This document shows, piece after piece, positions 33,360 to 40,987 of a DNA stretch of 59,364 nucleotides; the first letter of the stretch is position 1, and each line of letters begins with the position of its first letter. The translations under genes and the position numbers were made by a program. Under the pieces are notes generated by a model. The model was not told the origin of the DNA, did not search any database, and saw only the letters and a list, made by a program, of their open reading frames with translations. Source of the DNA: a candidate division WOR-3 bacterium (GTDB lineage Bacteria > Hydrothermota > Tepidihabitantia > Tepidihabitantales > Tepidihabitantaceae); contig JBDRTY010000006.1 in the NCBI GenBank assembly GCA_039801085.1, forward strand, positions 1-59,364, in the 5' to 3' direction.

Positions 33360-34569
33360 GGTGCTGGTCATCGCCTATTATATCCCGCCGCTCGGACTTT
33401 CCGGGGTGATGCGGGTGACCAAGCTGTGCAAGTATCTGCCTGAATCCGGCTGGGAGCCGGTGATCCTGACCGTCAAGCCGGTGGCATACTACGGCTATGA
33501 TCCGGAACTGCTGGGCGATCTCAGACAGTCGGTCATAATCCGGACCGAAAGTCTGGACCTCAACCGGCTGCTTGAGATTGTGCGCCCGCGGTCAGGCGGA
33601 CGGTCCAGAACGGTGCCGGTCCACTCCGGCAGCCGCTGGGCAAGGCGGTTGAATTTTGTGCTGCTGCCTGATGCCAAGATCGGCTGGCTGCCGTTTGCCC
33701 TGCGGGCGGGCAGGCGGGCGCTTGCCGAGTATCAGCCCCGGGTGATCTTTGCGACCGCACCGCCCTGGACCACCCTGCTTGCGGGTGTCCGGCTTGCCCG
33801 GGAATCGGGTCTGCCGCTTGTTGCCGATTTCCGCGACCCCTGGCCTGCCGGTTTTACGGAACCGCCATTTTATCAGCGGCCGGTTCTGCGCCGTATGCTC
33901 AGGCGGATTGTGGAGACCGCAGCGGTGGTGCTGGTGGTCAATCCCGGCACCGGTGAACGGCTAAGACAGGCGCTGGGTGATGATGCCGGACTTGAGGCAA
34001 AGCTGGCGGTGCTGGAGAACGGGTTTGATCCCCAGGAGCTGGCGGTTGAGCCGGAGCGGCTTGAGGGTTTCAGTCTCTTATATGCGGGCAATCTCTATGA
34101 GAACCGGCAGGAGATAGCCGCTCTGGTTTCAGCACTGCAGGCGGTGCCGGAGGTCAGGCTTTATCTTGCCGGCGATGCGGATCCGGCAAGCCGGGGTCTG
34201 CTGGCGTCAAGCGGACAGGCGGTTCTGCTCGGACGGGTCAGTCACCGGCGGGCGGTGGCGCTGATGAAGGGGGCGGATGCACTGCTCTATCTGGGCAAGC
34301 CCAAGCAGCCGGTGGGATTGAAGCTGTATGAGTATCTGGGGGTGAAAAGGCCGGTAATTGTCTGGGGCAGTCCGGATGATGAGGCGGCACGGCTGGTGGC
34401 GGAGTTTGGTGCCGGCAAGATCTGTCAGACCGGTGCGGAGCTGGCAGCAGCGGTCGCCGCGATCCGGGAAAATCCGGCGCAGTTTACCAGCCGGGACCGG
34501 CAGCGGCTGGACCGGCGCTTTCAGGCACGGCGGCTTGCCGGAATCTTCCAGCGGCTGAGTGCCGGTTAA
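33352..34569 (+). CDS. GT4-type glycosyltransferase
   Basis: A 405-residue glycosyltransferase of the GT-B fold. MNRVLVIAYYIPPLGLSG and the N-terminal acceptor domain are followed by SLLYAGNLYENRQEI and the donor-site region LLYLGKPKQPVGLKLYEYLG, ending with HGG-type ARRLAGIF. It probably acts on surface polysaccharide. Its ATG lies eight bases inside the helicase gene, so it is co-transcribed with the BREX-like operon although its job looks unrelated. It faces, and just overlaps, the convergent glycosyltransferase gene at 34566. Confidence 0.85.
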   Translation: MNRVLVIAYYIPPLGLSGVMRVTKLCKYLPESGWEPVILTVKPVAYYGYDPELLGDLRQSVIIRTESLDLNRLLEIVRPRSGGRSRTVPVHSGSRWARRLNFVLLPDAKIGWLPFALRAGRRALAEYQPRVIFATAPPWTTLLAGVRLARESGLPLVADFRDPWPAGFTEPPFYQRPVLRRMLRRIVETAAVVLVVNPGTGERLRQALGDDAGLEAKLAVLENGFDPQELAVEPERLEGFSLLYAGNLYENRQEIAALVSALQAVPEVRLYLAGDADPASRGLLASSGQAVLLGRVSHRRAVALMKGADALLYLGKPKQPVGLKLYEYLGVKRPVIVWGSPDDEAARLVAEFGAGKICQTGAELAAAVAAIRENPAQFTSRDRQRLDRRFQARRLAGIFQRLSAG

Positions 34570-35450
34570 TCAGTTTTATCTGCTGACAATTTTTTCAGGC
34601 GGAAAAGCAGAACCCGGAGCAGGGCTGAAAGTTCGAGCAGGGGCAGCAGGATGACCGCTTTGAGGATAAATGACGGTTTCCGGTCGTACTTGCTCAGAAA
34701 ACGGAAAAGTGAGTGGTGGTTTTCGTAAATCATTTTAGTCTTGAGCGGGCTGGTGGAGGCGCCCAGCCGGTGCGTAACCTTTGCCTCGGGCAGATAGGCG
34801 AGCCTGCTGCCCTGCTGGTAAATCCGGTAGCAGAGGTCAACATCGTTGTAATAGATCGGAAACCGCTCATCAAACCCGCCCAGCGCCCCGAGAATTGATC
34901 GGCGCAGGAGCAGGCAGGATGCCATCGGCTGTTCCACATACTGAAATTTCTCATAGTCAAAGTCCCGGCGCCGCCAGCGGTTGATCCGGGCGCAGTTGGG
35001 AAAAATGCGGGGCAGACCGGTCAGCTCCCAGAGGACGGAGGAGAAGGTGGGAAAGGAGCGGATTGACAGCTGGGTTGTGCCGTCCGGATTGAGCAGACGG
35101 GGCGCAACCCCGGCAGCCTCAGGATGACGGTCAAGGTATTCGACCATCCGGTCAATCGCATCCGGGAAAAGCACCGTGTCCGGATTGAGCAGAAGAATGT
35201 ATTCACCCCGGGCAAGTGCCATGCCCTGGTTATTGGCACGGGCATAGCCGTAATTGGCAGGGTTATAGATGATGCGCAGCTGGGGATGGGCACCGCTGGT
35301 GACCGCCTGCTCCAGGAGCTGACGGGTGCGGTCCGAAGAGGCGTTGTCAATGATAATGACCTCATGAGGTACAACCGGTCTGACTGATTTCAAACAGGCT
35401 TCAATGTCCGCAGCGCTGTTATAGGTGACGATGATAATTGAAAGTTTCAT
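34566..35450 (-). CDS. GT2-family glycosyltransferase
   Basis: A 294-residue GT-A glycosyltransferase, rhamnosyltransferase-like. It has the start LSIIIVTYNSAADIEACLKS, the metal/nucleotide motif LLLNPDTVLF, and GGFDERFPIYYNDVDLCYR. A basic C-terminal segment with a hydrophobic stretch (about 258-283) suggests membrane association. It is last in the minus-strand order bL28, GDP-mannose dehydratase, GDP-sugar reductase, GT2, so the likely donor is a GDP-deoxy-sugar such as GDP-rhamnose (inference). Confidence 0.87.
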   Translation of the reverse strand: MKLSIIIVTYNSAADIEACLKSVRPVVPHEVIIIDNASSDRTRQLLEQAVTSGAHPQLRIIYNPANYGYARANNQGMALARGEYILLLNPDTVLFPDAIDRMVEYLDRHPEAAGVAPRLLNPDGTTQLSIRSFPTFSSVLWELTGLPRIFPNCARINRWRRRDFDYEKFQYVEQPMASCLLLRRSILGALGGFDERFPIYYNDVDLCYRIYQQGSRLAYLPEAKVTHRLGASTSPLKTKMIYENHHSLFRFLSKYDRKPSFILKAVILLPLLELSALLRVLLFRLKKLSADKTD

Positions 35451-35464
35451 CGCCGGAAACCGGG

Positions 35465-36394
35465 TCAGACCCGCTGGCGATAGTATTCGAGAAGATCGGC
35501 AAGCGTCTGTTCGAACGGTATTTCGGGCTGCCAGCCGGTGATGAGCCGGAATTTTTCCGCATTGCCGGAGAGATAGGGGATGTCATAGGGTCTGATTTCA
35601 GTTGCACCGGAGCGGACCTCAACCGGCACCCGCGACATCTTCAGCAGCAAATCCACGCCCTCCCGGAGCCGGATGGCATTGCCGGAGGTGATGTTATAGG
35701 TCTCACCGCTGATGCAGTTTTCCATTGCCAGCACATATGCCCGAACCACATCCCGGACATCGGTGTAGTCCCGGCGTACACTCAGGTCGCCCATTTTCAG
35801 CACCGGTTCCGCCTTGTCCTTCTCCACCAGGGCAATGTGCTGTGCCACCTTGGAGAAGATAAACCGTGGCGCCTGGCCCGGACCGGTATGGCTGAAGGGC
35901 CGAACGATAACGATGTCCATGCCCCATGCCTGGTAGTAAAGCCGGCAGAGCTGTTCGGCGAGATGCTTACTCCGGGCATAGACGGTGAGCGGTGCGACCG
36001 GATCGGTTTCGGAATGGGGGTTTTCGCCCCGGCCATAGACATCGGCGGAGGAGACAAAGAGGAGCCGGCAGGGAAGCATCAGCTGGTGGACCGCCATCAG
36101 CAGTTTCAGGGTGCCGAGGGTGTTGATTTCATAGACCGGAACCGGATTCTTTTCCGCCTCTGCCACTGACGATACCCCGGCAAGATGAAATATCCATTCG
36201 GGCCGGGTCTGCTCCAGAACCGATTTCAGCCGGTCAAAGTCACAGATGTCAGCGCAGAACAGCTCGACGTTCAGTCCGGCTGGCGGCGGATTGAGGTGAA
36301 TGCCGGCAACCTCCCAGCCCAGCTTCTGCAGATAGTGGCAGAGATGTCCGCCGACAAACCCTTCAATTCCGGTGATTAGTGCGCGGCGGGGCAT
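35465..36394 (-). CDS. NAD-dependent epimerase/reductase, GDP-6-deoxy-mannose reductase-like
   Basis: A 309-residue extended short-chain dehydrogenase. ALITGIEGFVGGHL is the nucleotide-binding glycine motif; the active site is Ser in FVSSADVYG with YARSK (Y-x3-K). SHTGPGQAPRF fits the GDP-4-keto-6-deoxymannose reductase (RMD) branch. It follows the GDP-mannose dehydratase by 14 bases. The last 24 residues closely match those of that neighbour, evidence of an ancient tandem duplication. Confidence 0.85.
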   Translation of the reverse strand: MPRRALITGIEGFVGGHLCHYLQKLGWEVAGIHLNPPPAGLNVELFCADICDFDRLKSVLEQTRPEWIFHLAGVSSVAEAEKNPVPVYEINTLGTLKLLMAVHQLMLPCRLLFVSSADVYGRGENPHSETDPVAPLTVYARSKHLAEQLCRLYYQAWGMDIVIVRPFSHTGPGQAPRFIFSKVAQHIALVEKDKAEPVLKMGDLSVRRDYTDVRDVVRAYVLAMENCISGETYNITSGNAIRLREGVDLLLKMSRVPVEVRSGATEIRPYDIPYLSGNAEKFRLITGWQPEIPFEQTLADLLEYYRQRV

Positions 36395-36408
36395 AATTGC
36401 AGGTGAAT

Positions 36409-37362
36409 TCAGACCCGTTCGCGCCAGTAGTTCAGCAGGTCAGAAAGCGTCTGTTCAAAAGGTATCTGCGGTTCCCAGCCGGTAGCGGTGCGGAGTCTGG
36501 TGGCGTCACCGATCAGCAGTTGAACATCACTTGGCCGCATCCGGCCCGGGTCCTGCCGGACCTCAAACTTTACCCGGGCATGACTTCTGAGGATGTCAAC
36601 CACCTCGGCGATCCGGTAGCCCCGGCCGGTGGCAACATTGTAGACCTCACCGGGGACGCCCTTTTCCAGAATCAGATAGTAGGCGCGCACCGTATCCCGG
36701 ACATCGGTGAAGTCCCGGACCGCATCAAGATTGCCAACATGCAGCACCGGTTCCCGCCTGCCCTTCTCCATTTCGGCGATCTGCCTGGCAAAGTTGGAGG
36801 TGACAAACACATGGCCGCGCCGGGGTCCGGTATGGTTGAAGCCGCGGGTGCGGATGATAAAGAGCTTGTAACTCTGATGATACTGGTAGCCCATCAGGTC
36901 CTGCGCCACCTTGCTGACCGCATACGGGCTCAGGGGCCGGAGCGGATTGGTTTCCTTGATCGGCACCTCATCCGGCAGGACCAGTCCGTACTCCTCACTC
37001 GAGCATGCGATCTGAATTCGGCAGTCGCAGCCAGCCGCCCGGACCGCCTCAAACAGGTTGATCTGAGCAATGACATTGGTGACAAAGGTTTCGGCAGGTG
37101 CCGCCCAGGACATCGGGACAAAACTCTGGGCAGCGAGATGATAGATCCGGTCCGGCTTCACACTGGCGATCAGCCGGTTGACCGAATAGGAGTCGCGCAG
37201 GTCGCAGTCATGGAGCTGAATTCGGTCCCGGAGATGTTCAATGTTTTCGGTCCGGGAGCGCCAGCGGGTCGTGCCGTGGACCTCGCCATTGCCGAGGTTG
37301 AGCAGATACTCGGCAAGATGACTGCCGGCAAATCCGGTGATACCAGTAATCAGATACTTCAA
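36409..37362 (-). CDS. gmd: GDP-mannose 4,6-dehydratase
   Basis: A 317-residue extended short-chain dehydrogenase converting GDP-mannose to GDP-4-keto-6-deoxymannose. It shows YLITGITGFAGSHLAEYL, the catalytic ACSSEEYG with YAVSK, FNHTGPRRG and VRDFTDVRDTVRAY. The start is TTG with AAGGAGG six bases before. It lies 15 bases after bL28. With the adjacent reductase it would make GDP-D-rhamnose or a related sugar. Confidence 0.9.
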   Translation of the reverse strand: MKYLITGITGFAGSHLAEYLLNLGNGEVHGTTRWRSRTENIEHLRDRIQLHDCDLRDSYSVNRLIASVKPDRIYHLAAQSFVPMSWAAPAETFVTNVIAQINLFEAVRAAGCDCRIQIACSSEEYGLVLPDEVPIKETNPLRPLSPYAVSKVAQDLMGYQYHQSYKLFIIRTRGFNHTGPRRGHVFVTSNFARQIAEMEKGRREPVLHVGNLDAVRDFTDVRDTVRAYYLILEKGVPGEVYNVATGRGYRIAEVVDILRSHARVKFEVRQDPGRMRPSDVQLLIGDATRLRTATGWEPQIPFEQTLSDLLNYWRERV

Positions 37363-37377
37363 GCTGCCTCCTTATTA

Positions 37378-37566
37378 TTATGCCTTCTGCACCCTGCCGG
37401 TGCGCAGACAGCGGGTGCAGATCCAGATCCGCCGGGTGGCAGTGCCTTCCTTGACCCGGACCCGCTGGAGATTGGGCTCCCAGCGCCGCTTGGTCACATT
37501 GTGGGCGTGACTGATGTTGGAGCCGACCATTCCGACCTTACCGCAAATCTCACAATGCTTAGCCAT
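37378..37566 (-). CDS. rpmB: 50S ribosomal protein L28
   Basis: A 62-residue bL28 with the start [37 protein letters not shown] and the second zinc pair CTRC. CxxC...CxxC makes it a zinc-binding form. AGGAGGACATT precedes the ATG. It leads the GDP-sugar gene run. Confidence 0.96.
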   Translation of the reverse strand: MAKHCEICGKVGMVGSNISHAHNVTKRRWEPNLQRVRVKEGTATRRIWICTRCLRTGRVQKA

Positions 37567-37615
37567 AATGTCCTCCTGTTAATAAAATTGCAAACCGTAT
37601 ACAAACTGATGCTTA

Positions 37616-37644
37616 AAGATAACGGAGAAAGTTCGGACTGTCAA
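37616..37644 (-). promoter_or_regulatory. rpmB promoter
   Basis: On the minus strand TTGACA (37639-37644), 17 bases, TATCTT (37616-37621), leaving a leader of about 45 bases with a Shine-Dalgarno. It is divergent from the promoter at 37691. Confidence 0.55.
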
Positions 37645-37690
37645 ACAAAGGCAGTGAAATATCTGCCATTTTAGAATTTAAAGATGCTAC

Positions 37691-37719
37691 TTGACAGAAA
37701 GACTGACTGCTGTTATAAA
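37691..37719 (+). promoter_or_regulatory. leaderless promoter of the AT-rich gene
   Basis: TTGACA (37691-37696), 17 bases, TATAAA (37714-37719), then six bases to the ATG at 37726. No Shine-Dalgarno. Confidence 0.65.
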
Positions 37720-37725
37720 AATTAT

Positions 37726-38979
37726 ATGAAATTAAAGAATAAATTACTATTTAGTTTATTATTAGTAAGTTCTACAGGACTATTAAAAAAGGCTAATGCT
37801 GGTGATTTAAGTCTTGCTAGCTATGCTTTTCCTTCAAAAGAAGGAAGAAAAGCAGATACTGTATGGATTGTGAATAAAAGGAGTGGTGAAAGAGACCGTA
37901 CCCTTGTGGATTCTATTGATTACCATTGGGGTGGCGGTTTATTGTATTATAATCCTGGAGACAGTGTTGCAGTTTATGTCAAAAGTAATGGTGATACTGT
38001 TGCGCAAACATTTTACAAAGGACCTGCCATAGTGTGTTGGTTACCAAATCTTTATGTAAACGGACATGGTTTAAATGTGAGAAATGCTTTTACTGAAAAT
38101 GGGGATTCAATTTATGGAAAATGTTGGATTCCTACTTTTCTCGATACAATTTACGGGAAATTTCAAAGCAATTATCCTGGAGGACCGACAGCAAGATTTA
38201 GAGTTTCTTTTGATGGAACAAAACTTTCTGGTTTTGAATTTGGCAGACAATTTAACATAGAAGTAAGATTAAGAGATTCATCTGCAACATCAACCGGCTT
38301 AATTGAAGGGAAGTTTATTGATGCTGACACCGGGCAATCCCCTATTTACTTAACTTACAATCCTGGTTTTAGAGATGTTCTAGTTGAAAGAATTCAAGCA
38401 ATTCCTGACACGGTAAATATTGGTGATAGTGTGCCATTAAATGTTGTTATAAGAAATAGAAGCGATTTAAGAAAAGAAACACCTCAAGTTATTATGACAA
38501 GAAAGAGAAATGGGCAGACACTTGATTCTATTTGCCTTTCAAGAACTCTTGAACCACCGCACTTCACTCCTGATAGTGCTTTCGTTGAATTTCCTTCTTG
38601 GATTGTAAGAAACCAGGACAGCGGCTTGAATGTAATAACTTATTATATTCCTTTGGCCGATTCCAATCCAGAAAACAATCAGATAACAGATAGTGTTTTT
38701 GTTATAGGTGACACGACGGGAATATCAGATGATCACCCTTTATTAATAAACAATTACAGAAGAAATTTAGAACAAAGCATAATATCACATGAAAGATTGA
38801 TAGAGATTATTAGAAATAGGGAGTTAGATAATGTTGATGTTTATGATGCAACTGGAAGGGAAATCGGAACAGGGGATTTAAAGCGAGGAGTTTATTTTTT
38901 TGTTCCCAAAACGACTGTAACCGAGGCAGGGGAAGAAAATAAAGTAGAGAAAGTTCTGGTTATAATATTGCAACAATGA
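37726..38979 (+). CDS. AT-rich secreted protein with sorting-like tail
   Basis: A 417-residue exported protein. The signal peptide is MKLKNKLLFSLLLVSSTGLL...ANA. A CARDB-like segment (about 225-330, DTVNIGDSVPLNVVIRNRSD) and a C-terminal Por-like tail (DVYDATGREIGTGDLKRGVYFF) are visible. Base composition is strikingly AT-rich, with codons such as AAA, ATT, TTA and AGA, unlike every neighbour, which points to recent transfer from a low-GC relative. The promoter places the start at 37726, not at the upstream ATG 37684. Confidence 0.8.
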   Translation: MKLKNKLLFSLLLVSSTGLLKKANAGDLSLASYAFPSKEGRKADTVWIVNKRSGERDRTLVDSIDYHWGGGLLYYNPGDSVAVYVKSNGDTVAQTFYKGPAIVCWLPNLYVNGHGLNVRNAFTENGDSIYGKCWIPTFLDTIYGKFQSNYPGGPTARFRVSFDGTKLSGFEFGRQFNIEVRLRDSSATSTGLIEGKFIDADTGQSPIYLTYNPGFRDVLVERIQAIPDTVNIGDSVPLNVVIRNRSDLRKETPQVIMTRKRNGQTLDSICLSRTLEPPHFTPDSAFVEFPSWIVRNQDSGLNVITYYIPLADSNPENNQITDSVFVIGDTTGISDDHPLLINNYRRNLEQSIISHERLIEIIRNRELDNVDVYDATGREIGTGDLKRGVYFFVPKTTVTEAGEENKVEKVLVIILQQ

Positions 38980-39051
38980 ATTGCCTGTATAGCGTAAACA
39001 ATTTGACGGCGGAGCGAGACATAATTTACCGGTGTGTGTTTTGCCAGGCTG

Positions 39052-39300
39052 TTAAACCTGGATCAGCAGGTCTTCTTTTGAGATGTCGTTCCAGCGGCTG
39101 ACTCGGGACAGAATGTCATTTAAAGTGCCTTTGGCAATTGTTTTGTGCAGAGGGACCGTGATCCGGTGTTCCCCTGCAGGAGTCATCCGGCTCAGCTGGA
39201 CATGACTGCCGCGCTGGCGCAGTATCTGATAGCCGAGCCGGCGCAGGAGGGCGACAATCGCTTCGCCGCTAATCTGGGGCAATTTCGGTGCCACCGGCAA
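39052..39300 (-). CDS. hicA: HicA-family mRNA interferase toxin
   Basis: An 82-residue double-stranded-RNA-binding-fold toxin that would cut mRNA. The family core LPQISGEAIVALLRRLGY, RQRGSHVQL (with the catalytic His) and HRITVPLHKTIAKGTLNDIL is intact. The start is TTG (39300) or GTG (39294), inside the end of hicB, so toxin translation depends on the antitoxin gene. Confidence 0.9.
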   Translation of the reverse strand: MPVAPKLPQISGEAIVALLRRLGYQILRQRGSHVQLSRMTPAGEHRITVPLHKTIAKGTLNDILSRVSRWNDISKEDLLIQV

Positions 39301-39493
39301 CCTTGATCTTGGTGTGAATTGCCAGCGTCAGCGGTTTACCCTTCTTCAGCTCCTCTTCAAAGTGGCAGGCGGCAGCGTCCCGGAGTTCCTCAACGAGATT
39401 GTCAAGGGAGTCACTGCAGGTGAAGATGTCGGCGTTGATGCCGCGGGCACACCAGCATTTGCCATCAGTATAAACCTCAAACTTTATGATCAC
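39269..39493 (-). CDS. hicB: HicB-family antitoxin
   Basis: A 74-residue partial RNase H-fold protein (IIKFEVYTDGKCWCARG, ADIFTCSDSLDNLVEELRDA). It is the short form lacking a C-terminal DNA-binding domain, so autoregulation by HicB alone is doubtful. It starts at GTG, five bases after a TTGACT-N16-AATAAT promoter (39499-39526), so the mRNA should be leaderless. It overlaps hicA by 32 bases. Confidence 0.85.
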   Translation of the reverse strand: MIIKFEVYTDGKCWCARGINADIFTCSDSLDNLVEELRDAAACHFEEELKKGKPLTLAIHTKIKVAGGTEIAPD

Positions 39494-39498
39494 GATTA

Positions 39499-39526
39499 AT
39501 TATTGTTCGTTGTCTGGTGGAGTCAA
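39499..39526 (-). promoter_or_regulatory. leaderless promoter of hicBA
   Basis: On the minus strand TTGACT (39521-39526), 16 bases, AATAAT (39499-39504), five bases, then the GTG of hicB. Confidence 0.5.
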
Positions 39527-39540
39527 TAACAGTAACCCGG

Positions 39541-40986
39541 TCATTCGGGTTTTACCAGCGGCTGGACAATCTGCCCGTAAGGGGCGGGAACCTGCATGAA
39601 GTAGACACCGGCAGGGAGCAGGTGAAGGTTCCGGGCGGGAACTTTTCTGCCGGTCCGGTCGTAGAGGTGAAAGTCTGCGGGAAGTAAATTCACAGTTCGG
39701 GCGTTAAGTATCGTGGGAATTCGAAGGCCAGGGGTTGAGTGATTTTCCACCGGCTGGCTGGTGAAAATTTCTGCCGGCACCCGCAGGTGGATTACCGCAT
39801 TGCGGGTGGCACTGCCTTCGCCCAGCTCCCAGGAGCCCGCCTGCCGGTCGGCAAAGCAGAGGATGTGCAGGGTGTCGTTCACCACTTCGGCAAGAGCAGG
39901 GAAGCGCTTGCTGGTTTCGTCCGGCTGAGTGAGCCGGACCGGTGGGGTCCAGGTTCTGCCGTTATCAAACGAGGCACAGCCCCAGATGTCAGCCCGGGCG
40001 ATGCCGGTAACCGGGTCAATGTTATCCGGATCAAACTGCTCCCAGACCACATAGAGCCGGTTCAGGTCGGAATTGAGCCGCCGGCGGTCAATCCCGATTG
40101 AGGGGCGGTCCAGTGCCAGGGTGTGGAGTCCGAGCCGGGCGGTGTCGGGAAAGCGGTATTCGCAGATCAGACTCCAGGCCGGTCGCTGATAAGGGCAGTA
40201 GTGCCAGAGCTGAACCCGTCCCCGGTTCGTGCCGTCATAAAGGTCGCAGACAAGATGGGGCTGAATTGAGTCATAAACCAGACTGCCGGCAAAGAGGGAG
40301 CGGTTGAGCGGTGCGGGCACAGAGTCAGAGAGGCTGTGCAGGGGATACCAGGTGCCACCGTTGTCCGGGGTTTCGCGGAAGAAAAGTTTCCGGCTGGTGT
40401 GTTCCGCCCAGACGAACCCGAGCCGGCTGGAGATTTTGGAGGCGGCGATATTGTGGCGGGGAAAGGGTCCGATCGGACCGAGGTTGCGGTATGACCAGGG
40501 GCTGAGGTAGTAAAGGCTGTCGTTGCGGATTGCAGCAAATTTCGGATAGCCGAACCGGGCAGCAGCAACCAGGCTGAACCGGGCATCAGTGGCAATTTCA
40601 GTTTCATAGAATCTGCCCGCACCGGCGGTTGAATCGCTGAAACAGGAGACGACCCTTCTGCCCTGCTCGAGACGGTCGGCGGAGATCAGCGGTCTGCCAT
40701 TGGTGATATTGATGTCCAGCGAGCCGAGATTACGCGGATAGGGGTTGAGCAGGACCGGTTGACGGAAACACCAGTTTTCACCCCGGGGTTTGAAGTTATA
40801 GCGGATCGCACCATAGCCGTCCTTGTAGATGATGTGCACACCGCGCAGGGGGTCGTAATAAATGTAACGAAGTGCGGGACCGGGAAACTGTCGGTCCCGG
40901 GTGGTCCAGCCGACGGTGTCAGTTATAACTGACGGGTAGCCTGCAGTGAGGGCAAAAGTAAGCAGGATGAGAAGACGGGCTGCCAC
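39541..40986 (-). CDS. secreted BNR/sialidase-like propeller protein with sorting tail, copy 2
   Basis: A 481-residue exported protein with a signal peptide (about 1-20) and Asp-box-like strands such as SFDNGRTWTPPVRLT and TPDNGGTWYPLHSLS, suggesting a six-bladed propeller. No sialidase catalytic set is recognisable. The C-terminal tail is FHLYDRTGRKVP...LLPAGVYFMQVP. It starts at GTG, one base after the stop of its paralogue at 40988, so the two form an operon. Confidence 0.8.
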   Translation of the reverse strand: MAARLLILLTFALTAGYPSVITDTVGWTTRDRQFPGPALRYIYYDPLRGVHIIYKDGYGAIRYNFKPRGENWCFRQPVLLNPYPRNLGSLDINITNGRPLISADRLEQGRRVVSCFSDSTAGAGRFYETEIATDARFSLVAAARFGYPKFAAIRNDSLYYLSPWSYRNLGPIGPFPRHNIAASKISSRLGFVWAEHTSRKLFFRETPDNGGTWYPLHSLSDSVPAPLNRSLFAGSLVYDSIQPHLVCDLYDGTNRGRVQLWHYCPYQRPAWSLICEYRFPDTARLGLHTLALDRPSIGIDRRRLNSDLNRLYVVWEQFDPDNIDPVTGIARADIWGCASFDNGRTWTPPVRLTQPDETSKRFPALAEVVNDTLHILCFADRQAGSWELGEGSATRNAVIHLRVPAEIFTSQPVENHSTPGLRIPTILNARTVNLLPADFHLYDRTGRKVPARNLHLLPAGVYFMQVPAPYGQIVQPLVKPE

Positions 40987-40987
40987 A

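Noticed and set aside
36397-37674. 425-codon plus-strand ORF
   Set aside because: Antisense shadow of the GDP-mannose dehydratase and rpmB genes.
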